The notes under the pieces are model-generated. The model had not been told where the DNA came from. It saw only the letters and a list, made by a program, of their open reading frames with translations, and searched no databases. Source: Thermomicrobiales bacterium (lineage in GTDB: Bacteria > Chloroflexota > Chloroflexia > Thermomicrobiales > CFX8). Taken from it: a stretch of 64,000 bases of DNA. Position numbers and translations under genes: made by a program. The DNA is taken from the NCBI GenBank assembly GCA_037045155.1, contig JBAOIG010000003.1:1-64000 (forward strand), given 5' to 3'. Below are positions 28,794 to 36,895 of this stretch, piece after piece; within the stretch, counting starts at the first letter, position 1, and every line of letters begins with the position of its first letter.

Positions 28794-28880
28794 TCTGTCG
28801 TGACGCCGCGGGAGTCCGACAGGGTACACGCGCGTTGGTCGCGCCCGACGAATGACGCTGATCACCGTACTGAGTACATC

Positions 28881-29058
28881 GACTAGCATGAAGTGTCCTG
28901 TACTGTGGTGCGACAGCCACCCCGGCCGTTTGTCATGCTGAGCCTCAGCGAAGCATCTCCTCATGCTGGATGCATTCAGACGCAGGAGAGATCCTTCGGC
29001 TGCGGCCTCAGGATGACAAGGTGCGGGGAGGCTGCCAACCTGACACATCATGCTAGTC
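28881..29058 (+). repeat. MITE-like element 1, 178 bp with terminal inverted repeats
   Basis: Begins GACTAGCATGAAGTGTC and ends GACACATCATGCTAGTC, imperfect terminal inverted repeats of 17 bases. The core carries CATGCTGAGCCTCAGCGAAG and ends in CTCAGGATGACA. Positions 28,894 to about 29,120 are nearly identical to 29,301 to about 29,527, an offset of 407 bases; the one clear difference lies just past this element (GTGACGTGTCGG against GTGAAATGTCGG). Confidence 0.8.
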
Positions 29059-29075
29059 ACTGTACTGAGTGGCCC

Positions 29076-29287
29076 GACCAGCGTGACGTGTCGGATTGTT
29101 GGTTGCGGCCGCCACCCCTCCCTCTGTCATCCGACGCCTAGAGGGCACCCGGCAGTGAAGGATCCGGTTCCCTGCGTTCGGTCGCAGCTGGCGGGGAGGA
29201 ACGGATTCTTCGCTGCGGCTCAGAATGACAGGAGGCGGGGAACCGTCCAGAATGACAGGATCACTGCGGTCGACGACTCAGTGCACC
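29076..29287 (+). repeat. MITE-like element 2 (3' end degenerate)
   Basis: Begins GACCAGCGTGACGTGTC, like the other units, and contains the shared core words TGTCATCC and GCGGCTCAGAATGACA, but I find no clear inverted right end before the next unit starts at 29,288. It may be a truncated or recombined copy. Confidence 0.55.
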
Positions 29288-29465
29288 GACTAGCGTGATG
29301 TGTCCTGTACTGTGGTGCGACAGCCACCCCGGCCGTTTGTCATGCTGAGCCTCAGCGAAGCATCTCCTCATGCTGGATGCATTCAGACGCAGGAGAGATC
29401 CTTCGGCTGCGGCCTCAGGATGACAAGGTGCGGGGAGGCTGCCAACCTGACACATCATGCTAGTC
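29288..29465 (+). repeat. MITE-like element 3, 178 bp, near-identical copy of element 1
   Basis: Starts GACTAGCGTGATGTGTC and ends GACACATCATGCTAGTC, the same length and core as element 1. It is the second half of a 407-base direct repeat. No transposase gene is seen nearby, which fits a non-autonomous element. Confidence 0.8.
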
Positions 29466-29482
29466 ACTGTACTGAGTGGCCC

Positions 29483-29692
29483 GACCAGCGTGAAATGTCG
29501 GATTGTTGGTTGCGGCCGCCACCCCATCTCTCTGTCATCTTCTGCCCAGAGGGCGCCCGCGCAGCCGAAGGATCCGTTTCCCTGCGTCGTTCGCTGCCGC
29601 CGAGGAGGGACGGATGTTTCGCTCCGGGCGCCCTCTGGACGATACATGACAAGACACGGGACTGGCTGCCGACCTGACACATCACGCTGGTC
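29483..29692 (+). repeat. MITE-like element 4, about 210 bp
   Basis: Starts GACCAGCGTGAAATGTC and ends GACACATCACGCTGGTC, a good inverted pair. The internal sequence is related to element 2. Confidence 0.7.
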
Positions 29693-29708
29693 GGAGCACT
29701 GAGTAGTC

Positions 29709-29899
29709 GACCAGCGTGATGCGTCCTGTACTGTGGTGCGACAGCCACCACCGCTCGTTGTCATTCCGAGCCGCAGCGAGGAATCTCCCCTGGCTGGATG
29801 CATTCAGACGCAGGAGAGATCCTTCGGCTGCGCGGGCGCCCTCTGGGCAGAGGATGACAAGGTGCGGGTAGGCTGCCAACCTGACACTTTATCCTAGTC
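29709..29899 (+). repeat. MITE-like element 5, about 190 bp
   Basis: Starts GACCAGCGTGATGCGTC and ends GACACTTTATCCTAGTC, with a weaker right end. Its core CATTCCGAGCCGCAGCGAGG is closer to the copy at 21,811 than to elements 1 and 3. Confidence 0.65.
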
Positions 29900-30237
29900 G
29901 GAACACAGAGTCGTCGACAGCAGTGATTCTGTCATTCTGAGCCGCAGCGAAGAATCCGTTCCTCCCCGTCGGCTGCGACCGAACGCAGGGGGCCGGATCC
30001 TTCACTCCGTTCAGGATGACAGAGAAATGGGAGGCTGCCGGCCTGACATATTCACTGCGGTCGACTACTGAGAATGACGGGGGATGGCGCAGACTGCTGA
30101 CTCCACATGTCATGCGGGCTCAGACATTCGATATGTTGACACACAGGGGGTGTCGCTAACGCACACTTGATATACGTCACTATGGTCGTGACGAGCTGGA
30201 GTTGGGAGCATGGCCTGATACGCCGGTGAATTGCCGG
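29900..30237. other. Repeat remnant and gene-free spacer
   Basis: Positions 29,920-30,070 carry a further partial copy with inverted words TGTCATTCTGAGC and GGATGACAG, matching 21,729-21,802 in part. From 30,070 to 30,237 I see no gene; a TTGACA at about 30,134 has no convincing -10 partner. Confidence 0.5.
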
Positions 30238-30531
30238 CTACCGCAATTTGTTGAAGAGTTGCTCGGCCTCGGTCTCGGTGAACGCGCGGTATGACTCGGT
30301 CCGGATATTCCCCGTGCCGGCGAGCTGCAGAAGTGACACCGATAGCGTTTCCTCATCCGGCGCTTCGACCACGGCCATCAGATCGTACGGGCCGGTCGTC
30401 CACCAGATCCCCTTGAATATCGCCCCTGCTGGCTCGAACATTGCCTTTGCCTGCCGATATCGGGTGACGCTATCGGCAGCTGCCCTGACCCCCTGATCTG
30501 TCCAGTGCATGAGTATGACGTAGGTAGGCAT
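30238..30531 (-). CDS. GYD-domain protein
   Basis: 97 residues from the ATG at 30531. The sequence MPTYVILMHWTDQGVRAAAD, then GAIFKGIWWTTGPYDLMAVVEAPDE, has the GYD-domain layout: a ferredoxin-like fold with a TxGxYD motif (here TTGPYD near residues 50-55). GYD proteins are small and cytoplasmic; their function is not established. It is divergent from the acetyl-CoA synthetase gene. Confidence 0.8.
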   Translation of the reverse strand: MPTYVILMHWTDQGVRAAADSVTRYRQAKAMFEPAGAIFKGIWWTTGPYDLMAVVEAPDEETLSVSLLQLAGTGNIRTESYRAFTETEAEQLFNKLR

Positions 30532-30695
30532 GCTGGCTCCCTTGTGCAAGCGGCCATGCTCCCGGGAACACACCCACTCTACACCCGCCGCTGGGCCTGT
30601 CAACGCCATATCATCTGACATCGTTGTCAGCAGCGGAGAGCGTCCCGTATCCTGTCGCCCCAGGCCTATTGCATGAACAGAGATGGCAGCCAGCG

Positions 30696-32621
30696 ATGCA
30701 ACCAGCCCCGCGCGCCGACGATGAGTCGGTTGAGATCGAGAGCGTACTGCCCGAAGACGATCGCCTCCAGCCGCCGGCACATACACGCGCGCACGCGAAC
30801 CTGCCTGACCCCGAGGCCGAGTTCGCCCGCGCCGCGGCAGACCCGCAAGGCTTCTGGGCGGAGGTCGCCCAGGATTTCGACTGGTTCCGGCCATGGGACA
30901 CGGTCCTGACTGGTGATTATCCCCACCACCGCTGGTTCGATGGCGCGCAGGTAAACATCACCGTCAACGCGCTCGATCGCCACGCGACGGGGCCACGAGC
31001 GAACAAGGTCGCCTACATCGCGCTCGGCGAAGATGGCAGCGAGCGGGTCGTCACTTACCGCCAACTGCTGCGGCTGGTCAACCGATTTGCGAACGTCTTG
31101 CGCTCGCGCGGCGTCTCGACCGGCGATCGGGTCGTCATCTACATGCCGTTGTCGCTGGAGGGCATTGTCGCGATGCTTGCCTGCGCGCGGATCGGCGCGA
31201 TCCACAGCGTCGTCTACGCCGGCCTCGGCGTTGGGGCGCTGCGCGATCGGATCGTAGACGCCGAGGCGCGCGTCATCGTCACGGCCGATGTCGGCTACCG
31301 GCGCGGCGCACCGACGCCACTCAAGCCGATGGTGGACGACGCCATCGCCGGGCTGGACCAGGTCCGCCACATCATCGTCTGGCGGCGTGAATCTCCACGT
31401 TGTGAGCTGACCGACGAGCGCGAACACGATTTCTACGAGCTGCTGAACAACGCCAGCCCGGATTGCCGCGCCGAGCCACTCGATGCCGAGCATCCGCTCT
31501 ACGTGCTCTACACCTCGGGGACGACCGGCCGGCCGAAGGGTGTCGTCCACGTCCACGGCGGCTATATGGTCGGGACCACCTACCACCTGCGGACGTTCTG
31601 GGATATCAAGGAGGACGACGTCTTCTGGTGCATGTCCGACATCGGTTGGGTCGTCGGTCACTCGTACATCGTCTATGCGCCGCTGGTGCTTGGCGCGACA
31701 ACGGTCTTCCGCGAGGGATCCCCCGATTTCCCACACCCGGCCATTGCCTACGAAGTAATCGAGAAATACGGCGTTTCGGTGCTGTTTACTGCGCCAACCG
31801 CGATCCGGATGCTGATGAAGTTCGGCAGCGACGCCCCAGCCCGCTACGATCTGCGCTCGCTGCGGTTGGTGACCTGCGCTGGTGAGCCGCTGAATCCCGA
31901 AGCCTGGCGCTGGGCCTATCGCGAGCTGTGCGGCTACGGCGAGCACGCCTGGCTGATCGACAACTGGTGGCAAACTGAGCTTGGCGGGCCGACGATCGCG
32001 ACCTTGCCGGCGATGGCGGCCAAGCCGGGCGCGGCTGGCAAGCCACTGGCCGGCGTTGTCGCCGATATCGTGGATCGGGCGGGAAACCCGGTTGCCGATG
32101 GCGTCGGCGGGCTGCTCGTGCTGCGCCAGCCGTTCCCGCACATGTATCGAGCCGTTTATAACGACCCCGAACGCTACGCGCGTGACTGGTCGGTCGTGCC
32201 GGGCGTCTACACCAGCGGTGACGTCGCGTTGCGTGATGCCGACGGCTACATCACGGTCCTCGGTCGGGCCGACGACGTGATCAACGTGGCAGGGCACCGG
32301 ATCGGGACGGCCGAGGTCGAGAGCGCGCTGGTCAGTCACCCTCAGGTGGCCGAGGCGGCCGTGATCGGCAAGCCGGACGAGGTCAAAGGGCAGGCGGTCA
32401 AGGCGTTCGTCACGCTACGGGCTGGGAACACACCGTCGGACGAGGTGCGCGCCGCGCTGGTCGAGCACGTCCGCCACATCTGCGGCCCGATCGCCACGCC
32501 CGCCGAGATCGAGTTCCGTGAGCGTCTGCCCAAGACTCGCTCGGGCAAGATCATGCGTCGCCTGCTCAAGGCCGAGGAGCTGGGCGTCGACCCCGGCGAC
32601 CTGACGACGTTGGAGGAGTAG
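30696..32621 (+). CDS. acs: Acetyl-CoA synthetase-type acyl-CoA ligase
   Basis: 641 residues from the ATG at 30696; an in-frame TTG at 30624 would add 24 residues. Features: FWAEVAQDFDWFRPWDTV near the N-terminus, the AMP-binding P-loop YTSGTTGRPKGV (about 272-283), WCMSDIGWVVGHSYIVYAPL, the adenylate motif WWQTELGG, the hinge region TSGDVALRDADGYITVLGRADDVINVAGHRIG, and the acetylatable lysine K618 in RSGKIMRR. It activates acetate or a similar short acid to the CoA thioester with ATP. The WxTE motif (WWQTE) fits acetate or propionate. Substrate choice is inference. Confidence 0.9.
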   Translation: MQPAPRADDESVEIESVLPEDDRLQPPAHTRAHANLPDPEAEFARAAADPQGFWAEVAQDFDWFRPWDTVLTGDYPHHRWFDGAQVNITVNALDRHATGPRANKVAYIALGEDGSERVVTYRQLLRLVNRFANVLRSRGVSTGDRVVIYMPLSLEGIVAMLACARIGAIHSVVYAGLGVGALRDRIVDAEARVIVTADVGYRRGAPTPLKPMVDDAIAGLDQVRHIIVWRRESPRCELTDEREHDFYELLNNASPDCRAEPLDAEHPLYVLYTSGTTGRPKGVVHVHGGYMVGTTYHLRTFWDIKEDDVFWCMSDIGWVVGHSYIVYAPLVLGATTVFREGSPDFPHPAIAYEVIEKYGVSVLFTAPTAIRMLMKFGSDAPARYDLRSLRLVTCAGEPLNPEAWRWAYRELCGYGEHAWLIDNWWQTELGGPTIATLPAMAAKPGAAGKPLAGVVADIVDRAGNPVADGVGGLLVLRQPFPHMYRAVYNDPERYARDWSVVPGVYTSGDVALRDADGYITVLGRADDVINVAGHRIGTAEVESALVSHPQVAEAAVIGKPDEVKGQAVKAFVTLRAGNTPSDEVRAALVEHVRHICGPIATPAEIEFRERLPKTRSGKIMRRLLKAEELGVDPGDLTTLEE

Positions 32622-32657
32622 AGAGGCTGGCCCTCATCGCTGCCCAGAGGGCTCCCG

Positions 32658-32773
32658 CCCCCTCTCCCAATGCTGGGAGAGGGGGTGTTGCGTGGCTTAC
32701 GTGCTGGTTACCAGTAGCGATCTCGACAACCCAATCGAGACAAGACCCCCTCTCCCAAAGTTGGGAGAGGGGG
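32658..32773. terminator. Two GC-rich hairpins between convergent acs and leuS
   Basis: Two inverted repeats, 32,658-32,685 and 32,746-32,773, each with arms CCCCCTCTCCCA and TGGGAGAGGGGG. They lie between two convergent genes and may end transcription in both directions, although neither has a strong T-run. The same hairpin occurs three times at 42,561-42,736. Confidence 0.5.
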
Positions 32774-32798
32774 CAGGGGGGTGAGGGCCTCCCCCTCC

Positions 32799-35600
32799 CT
32801 ACCTGACCACGAAGTTGATCAGGCGGCGAGGGACGTAGACTTCCTTGACGACTGTCTTGCCATCCAGATGCTCCGCCACACGTTCGATGCCACGGGCAGC
32901 TGCCAGCGCGGTGGGCTCATCGGCGGCTGGAGAGAGGCTGACGTGGCCGCGGACCTTGCCATTGACCTGGACGACGATCTCGATCGTGTCCTCGGCGGCC
33001 AGCTCCTCGCTCCACACCGGCCAGGCTTGGGTATGCACCGAGAACGGCTTACCCAGCTTCTCCCACAGCTCTTCGGAGATATACGGCGCGCCGGGCGCCA
33101 GCAGCAGTGCCAGCGTCTCGATCGCCTCGCGCCATGCGGCAGTTGACGCAACGGCGGTGTCCTTCTGGCGCATCAGCTCGTTCACGAACTCCATCAGATG
33201 GGCGACCATCGTGTTGAACGAGAACGACTCAATATCGCGGGTGACGACGCGGATCGTCTGGTGGGTGACTCGGCGCAGTTGGCGGGTAGCGCCGTCCTCG
33301 CGCGCCTCGGCCGGGTTTGCCATCGTCTCGTTCGCGACCGTCCAGACGCGGTCCAGGAACCGCTGCGGGCCGGCAATGCCACGCGAGTTCCACGGGCCAC
33401 CGAGATTCCATGGCCCCAGGAACATCAGGAACAGCCGGACCGTATCAGCGCCCAGCTCGCTGACCAGCTCATCGGGATCGACGACGTTGCCGCGGCTCTT
33501 GGACATCTTCTCGGTGTCTTCGCCCAGGATGATGCCCTGATTGAACAATCGCAGGAACGGCTCGTCGTGATCGACCAGCCCCATGTCGCGAAGAGCCTTG
33601 GTGAAGAAGCGCGCGTAGAGCAGGTGCATCGTCATGTGCTCGACACCGCCGGTGTACTGATCCAGCGGCGTCCACTGGGCAACCCGCGCAGGGTCGATCG
33701 GCCCGTCTTCCTTGTGCGGTGTCAGGTAGCGATACCAGTACCACGACGAGTCCATGAAGGTGTCCATCGTGTCGGTCTCGCGCCGGCCCGGCCCGCCGCA
33801 CGACGGACAGTTGACATTCACGAATCGGTCGTCCGACTTCAGCGGCGATTCGCCCGTCGGGCTGAACTTTGAATCCTCCGGCAGGACGACCGGAAGATCC
33901 TCTTCCGGCACTGGCACGACACCGCACCGGTCGCAGTAGATAATCGGGAACGGTGTGCCCCAGTAGCGCTGGCGCGAGATCAGCCAGTCGCGCAGTCTGT
34001 AGATCACTTCGCCTGCGCCGGCGTTGTGCTCCTCGAGCCAGTCGATCGTCGTTGCGATTGCAGCGCCACCAGGCGTGGTGCTCAGCGGGCCAGAGTTGAT
34101 CATCTCGCCATGATCGCTGTGAAAGGTGATATCGGGTTCGGCGGTAAAGAACGGGATGTTGCGAAGGATCTCCATCGCCGTCCGGCCGGCGCCGGTGCGC
34201 TCGACGATCGCACGGTCCGAGTCGACACTCTCCAGCTCGATGGTCTTGTCCTCGAAGACGACGCCGGTGCGCGCGCCAGCGTAGGGAACCCACTGGCCGG
34301 TCTTCAGCTCAGCACGGACCATCGATGTGAACTCCGTCATCTGGCGGCCGCTCAACGAAACATGAAATTCACCGCCGGCCTCGGTCGCGGTGACCTTCAG
34401 CGTTCCCAGCGCGTGCTGGAAGCTGGCGCGGTCGCCAACGGCTGCGAACGGCACAACCACGCGCACTTCGCCATCGAGCCGGCGGATGACCGGGATGATC
34501 GGCAGGCCGAACTTCAGCGCGAAGTCGAAGTCGCGTTCGTCGTGAGCCGGGACGGCCATGATCGCGCCGGTGCCGTAGGTGATCAAGACATAGTCGGCGA
34601 TCCAGACAGGCACGCGCTCGTTGTTCACCGGGTTGATCGCGTAGCCGCCAGTGAAGACGCCGGTCTTCTCCTTCTCGGTGGACTGCCGGGCGATCTCTGA
34701 TTCGCGAGCCGTCTGCGCCTGGTAGTCGGCTACGGCCCCACGCTGCTCATCGGTGGTCAGCTTCTCGACCAGTGGGTGTTCGGGGGCGAGCACCATGAAC
34801 GTTGCGCCCCAGAGCGTGTCGGGCCGGGTGGTGAAGACCTCGATCGGATCGCCGTACTCGGTCGTGAAGGTCACCCGCGCGCCTTCGGATCGACCGATCC
34901 AGTTGCGCTGCATGATCTTGCCGCTCTCGGGCCAGACGACGCCGGGGTACTCCAGTAGCTCGTCGGCATACTTGGTGATCCGGAAGAACCACTGCTCCAT
35001 CTGGCGCTGGTAGACCTCGGCGCCGCACCGCTCGCAACAACCGTCGACGACCTGCTCGTTGGCCAGCACGGTCTGATCGTTCGGGCACCACCAGACGTTC
35101 TGCTTCTTGCGGTAGGCCAGCCCGTTCTCCAGGAACTTCAGGAAGAACCACTGGTTCCACTTGTAGTACTCGGGCAGACAGGTGACGACTTCAGCGTCCC
35201 AGTCGAACATCGTGCCCATGCTGCGCATCTGAGCGCGCATGTTCTCGATGTTGGAAAGGGTCCACTTGGTCGGGTGGATGTTGCGCTTGATCGCCGCGTT
35301 TTCGGCTGGCAGACCGAACGCATCGAACCCCATTGGGAAGAAGACGTTGTAGCCCTGCATCCGCCGATAGCGCGCGGCAGTATCGGACGGCGTCATCGCG
35401 TACCAGTGGCCGATGTGCAGATCGCCGCTGGGGTAGGGGTACATCGTGACCGCGTACCATTTCGGCCGGGAGTCATCCTCCAGATCGGTGCGGTAGAGGC
35501 CGGTCTTCTCCCAGATATCGCGCCATTTCGCTTCGACTGAGACCGGATCGAAACGTCCGGGCCGGGTCGCGCGGCCGGCCGCGCCATGTGTCGTGCTCAT
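32799..35600 (-). CDS. leuS: Leucyl-tRNA synthetase
   Basis: 933 residues; the ATG at 35600 follows AGGAAGG. The class I signatures are HIGH at about residues 62-65 (in YPSGDLHIGHWYAM) and KMSKS at about 698-702 (in DTEKMSKSRGNVVDPDEL). A CP1 editing domain with YGTGAIMAVPAHDERDFDF and the zinc-binding region WCPNDQTVLANEQVV fit bacterial LeuRS. A long leader (about 550 bases) precedes the gene and contains a T-box riboswitch with a Leu specifier, so expression is expected to rise when tRNA-Leu is uncharged. The window therefore shows both the gene and its control. Confidence 0.97.
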   Translation of the reverse strand: MSTTHGAAGRATRPGRFDPVSVEAKWRDIWEKTGLYRTDLEDDSRPKWYAVTMYPYPSGDLHIGHWYAMTPSDTAARYRRMQGYNVFFPMGFDAFGLPAENAAIKRNIHPTKWTLSNIENMRAQMRSMGTMFDWDAEVVTCLPEYYKWNQWFFLKFLENGLAYRKKQNVWWCPNDQTVLANEQVVDGCCERCGAEVYQRQMEQWFFRITKYADELLEYPGVVWPESGKIMQRNWIGRSEGARVTFTTEYGDPIEVFTTRPDTLWGATFMVLAPEHPLVEKLTTDEQRGAVADYQAQTARESEIARQSTEKEKTGVFTGGYAINPVNNERVPVWIADYVLITYGTGAIMAVPAHDERDFDFALKFGLPIIPVIRRLDGEVRVVVPFAAVGDRASFQHALGTLKVTATEAGGEFHVSLSGRQMTEFTSMVRAELKTGQWVPYAGARTGVVFEDKTIELESVDSDRAIVERTGAGRTAMEILRNIPFFTAEPDITFHSDHGEMINSGPLSTTPGGAAIATTIDWLEEHNAGAGEVIYRLRDWLISRQRYWGTPFPIIYCDRCGVVPVPEEDLPVVLPEDSKFSPTGESPLKSDDRFVNVNCPSCGGPGRRETDTMDTFMDSSWYWYRYLTPHKEDGPIDPARVAQWTPLDQYTGGVEHMTMHLLYARFFTKALRDMGLVDHDEPFLRLFNQGIILGEDTEKMSKSRGNVVDPDELVSELGADTVRLFLMFLGPWNLGGPWNSRGIAGPQRFLDRVWTVANETMANPAEAREDGATRQLRRVTHQTIRVVTRDIESFSFNTMVAHLMEFVNELMRQKDTAVASTAAWREAIETLALLLAPGAPYISEELWEKLGKPFSVHTQAWPVWSEELAAEDTIEIVVQVNGKVRGHVSLSPAADEPTALAAARGIERVAEHLDGKTVVKEVYVPRRLINFVVR

Positions 35601-35821
35601 TTCGGGTCACCTTCCTGGTCAGCCGATCGCTTCAACAGACCATGCTCGCCGTCGAACGGCCGATCCGTTCCGACGGCTCGGCAAGGAACCCGGCACGCCG
35701 GATGCCACGCGCAGACTCACCGGAGCCAGCCATCGGCTGCCTCGTCGGTCGTCTCACGCAGGTGAATCCGGACATCTCGTCGCCCCGCCTTCCAGAACCA
35801 CGTCGTCCTGCCGTGAGCGAG

Positions 35822-35865
35822 AAAAAGCAACGAGCCTTCCGCCCGGTCAGGGACGAAAGGCTCGG
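35822..35865 (-). terminator. Intrinsic terminator of the leuS T-box leader
   Basis: A GC-rich hairpin with arms CGAGCC (35,864-35,859) and GGCTCG (35,836-35,831), extended inward by CTTTCGTCCC against GGGCGGAAG with a few mismatches, followed by TTGCTTTTT (T-run 35,826-35,822). It immediately follows the T-box motif and would be the alternative to the antiterminator. Confidence 0.85.
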
Positions 35866-35913
35866 CTTCCGCGGTACCACCCTGCTTGGCCGGTCCCGCG
35901 TCATCCATGTGGG

Positions 35914-35986
35914 TGGAGCTGCGGGGACTCGAACCCCGTACCTCAACACTGCCAGTGTTGCGCTCTCCCGGATGAGCTACAGCCCC
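35914..35986 (-). tRNA. tRNA-Ala (anticodon GGC)
   Basis: 73 bases with all four arms. Acceptor stem GGGGCTG with CAGCTCC, including the G3-U70 pair that marks alanine tRNAs; D arm GCTC and GAGC; anticodon stem CAACA and TGTTG with loop CTGGCAG, anticodon GGC; T arm CGGGG, TTCGAGT, CCCCG; discriminator A73. The next bases are CCCA, so a correct CCA end is not encoded and must be added by the CCA-adding enzyme (a candidate gene is at 55,496). It lies in the same strand and transcript as the leuS leader, between Stem I and the antiterminator. Confidence 0.95.
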
Positions 35987-36161
35987 ATGACGATACGTGA
36001 GGCCGGCCCGCTTGGAGGCCTGATAACGGAGGCTACCCGGCGATGGCTCCTGGACGAGTTCGACCGCTCTGCCGCCTCACACCAACCGGCGGCTCGCTGT
36101 GTCCGGTCTACTGCTCCCGATCGACGCTACGCTCGTGCCACGGTCTCCCGTGAACCCGCTA

Positions 36162-36190
36162 ATAATACCGAGCGGCCGACAACCCGTCAA
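36162..36190 (-). promoter_or_regulatory. Promoter for the tRNA-Ala/T-box/leuS transcript
   Basis: On the minus strand: TTGACG (36,190-36,185), a spacer of exactly 17 bases, TATTAT (36,167-36,162). Both boxes match the sigma70 consensus at five of six positions. The start site would fall near 36,155, just before the Stem I sequence. The -35 box is about 55 bases from the start of the divergent translin-family gene. Confidence 0.8.
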
Positions 36191-36244
36191 ACTTCGTCGT
36201 CGTTGCGTGGATGATAGAGTGCGCAGGCACGAAAGGACGAGGAC

Positions 36245-36895
36245 ATGGCCGAGGCATCCGCGACGACTGACCAGATCCAGACGATCGGCGAGCGAGTCCT
36301 CGCCCGGCTGGATAGCACCAACATCGCTCGTGAACGGGCGCTGGCCGAAACGCGCCAGATCGTGCGGATGAGCGCCAATGCGATCCGCGCCGTACATCGC
36401 AACGACTTCGCCGAGGCGCGCGATCTGCTGGCGAAAGCGCGCGCGATGCAGGACGCGCTGGCCGCCGACCTGCGCGACACGCCGAACATCTACTGGTCGG
36501 GCTACGTCCAGGACGCGCAGAAGGAGCTGGCCGAGGCGAACATCGTCCACGGCATCATCTCCGGCAGCGGCGTGCCGGGGCCGGAAGACCTCAACGTCGA
36601 AGACGCTGTCTATCTCAACGGTCTGGCCGAAGCCGCCAGCGAGCTGCGCCGCTACATCCTCGACGCCCTCCGCCGCGACCAGCCGGAACGCACCGAGGCG
36701 CTGCTGCAGACGATGGACGACGTCTACGGCCTGCTGGTCAGTGTCGATTACCCGGACGCTGTCACCGGCGGACTGCGGCGCACGACGGACATGCTGCGCG
36801 GCGTGCTGGAGCGCACCCGCGGCGACCTGACCATCTCGATGCAGCAACGCAGCCTGCTCGCGGCGCTGGACCGGGCGGCCAGCACGCCGACGTAG
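36245..36895 (+). CDS. Translin-family protein
   Basis: 216 residues; the ATG at 36245 follows GGACGAGG. The sequence is almost all helical: ERVLARLDSTNIARERALAET, QIVRMSANAIRAVHRNDFAEAR, YWSGYVQDAQKELAEAN, EDLNVEDAVYLNGLAEAASELRR and VDYPDAVTGGLRRTTDMLRGVLERTRGDLT, the last being the typical C-terminal signature of translin and its archaeal and bacterial homologues. Eukaryotic translin with TRAX (C3PO) is an RNA-binding nuclease complex acting on tRNA fragments and small RNAs. Whether this homologue is a nuclease is not known; I did not identify the acidic TRAX triad. It is divergent from the tRNA-Ala/leuS leader. Confidence 0.8.
   Translation: MAEASATTDQIQTIGERVLARLDSTNIARERALAETRQIVRMSANAIRAVHRNDFAEARDLLAKARAMQDALAADLRDTPNIYWSGYVQDAQKELAEANIVHGIISGSGVPGPEDLNVEDAVYLNGLAEAASELRRYILDALRRDQPERTEALLQTMDDVYGLLVSVDYPDAVTGGLRRTTDMLRGVLERTRGDLTISMQQRSLLAALDRAASTPT

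Larger units (their letters stand above)
35822..36155 (-). promoter_or_regulatory. T-box riboswitch (tRNA-Leu-responsive leader of leuS) with a tRNA gene embedded in it
   Basis: Reading the minus strand. Stem I: AGTA (36,112-36,109) and GAA (36,061-36,059) form the loop-E pair around the specifier loop; the adjacent stem is GACCG (36,108-36,104) with CGGTC (36,066-36,062); the distal stem is GCCGCC (36,093-36,088) with GGCGGC (36,076-36,071), bearing AGCGAG and GGTGTGAG. The specifier codon is CTC (36,058-36,056), Leu, matching the gene. A conserved CCGTTATC follows (36,029-36,022). The antiterminator holds the canonical AGGGTGGTACCGCG at 35,883-35,870, whose TGGT fits ACCA of charged or uncharged tRNA-Leu. 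Between these lies GGCCGG (36,008-36,003) paired with CCGGCC (35,893-35,888), and inside that CGTCAT (35,992-35,987) paired with ATGACG (35,904-35,899), enclosing the tRNA-Ala. Known T-boxes have no tRNA here. Confidence 0.88.

Noticed and set aside
28893..29879. Several similar short open frames within the repeats (60-125 codons)
   Set aside because: They lie inside MITE-like copies on both strands, have no ribosome sites and no family resemblance; identity between them follows from the repeats.
28881..29899. Possible CRISPR array
   Set aside because: Repeat units are 178-210 bp with inverted ends and variable cores, not 25-40 bp direct repeats with unique spacers, and no cas gene is nearby.
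30060..30237. Promoter or small RNA after the repeat array
   Set aside because: An isolated TTGACA without a matching -10 box and no stable hairpin with a T-run were found.
35593..36214. Plus-strand open frames of 135 and 208 codons overlapping the leader and tRNA
   Set aside because: They are antisense to the tRNA, T-box and promoter, which are well supported, and have no domain or ribosome site.
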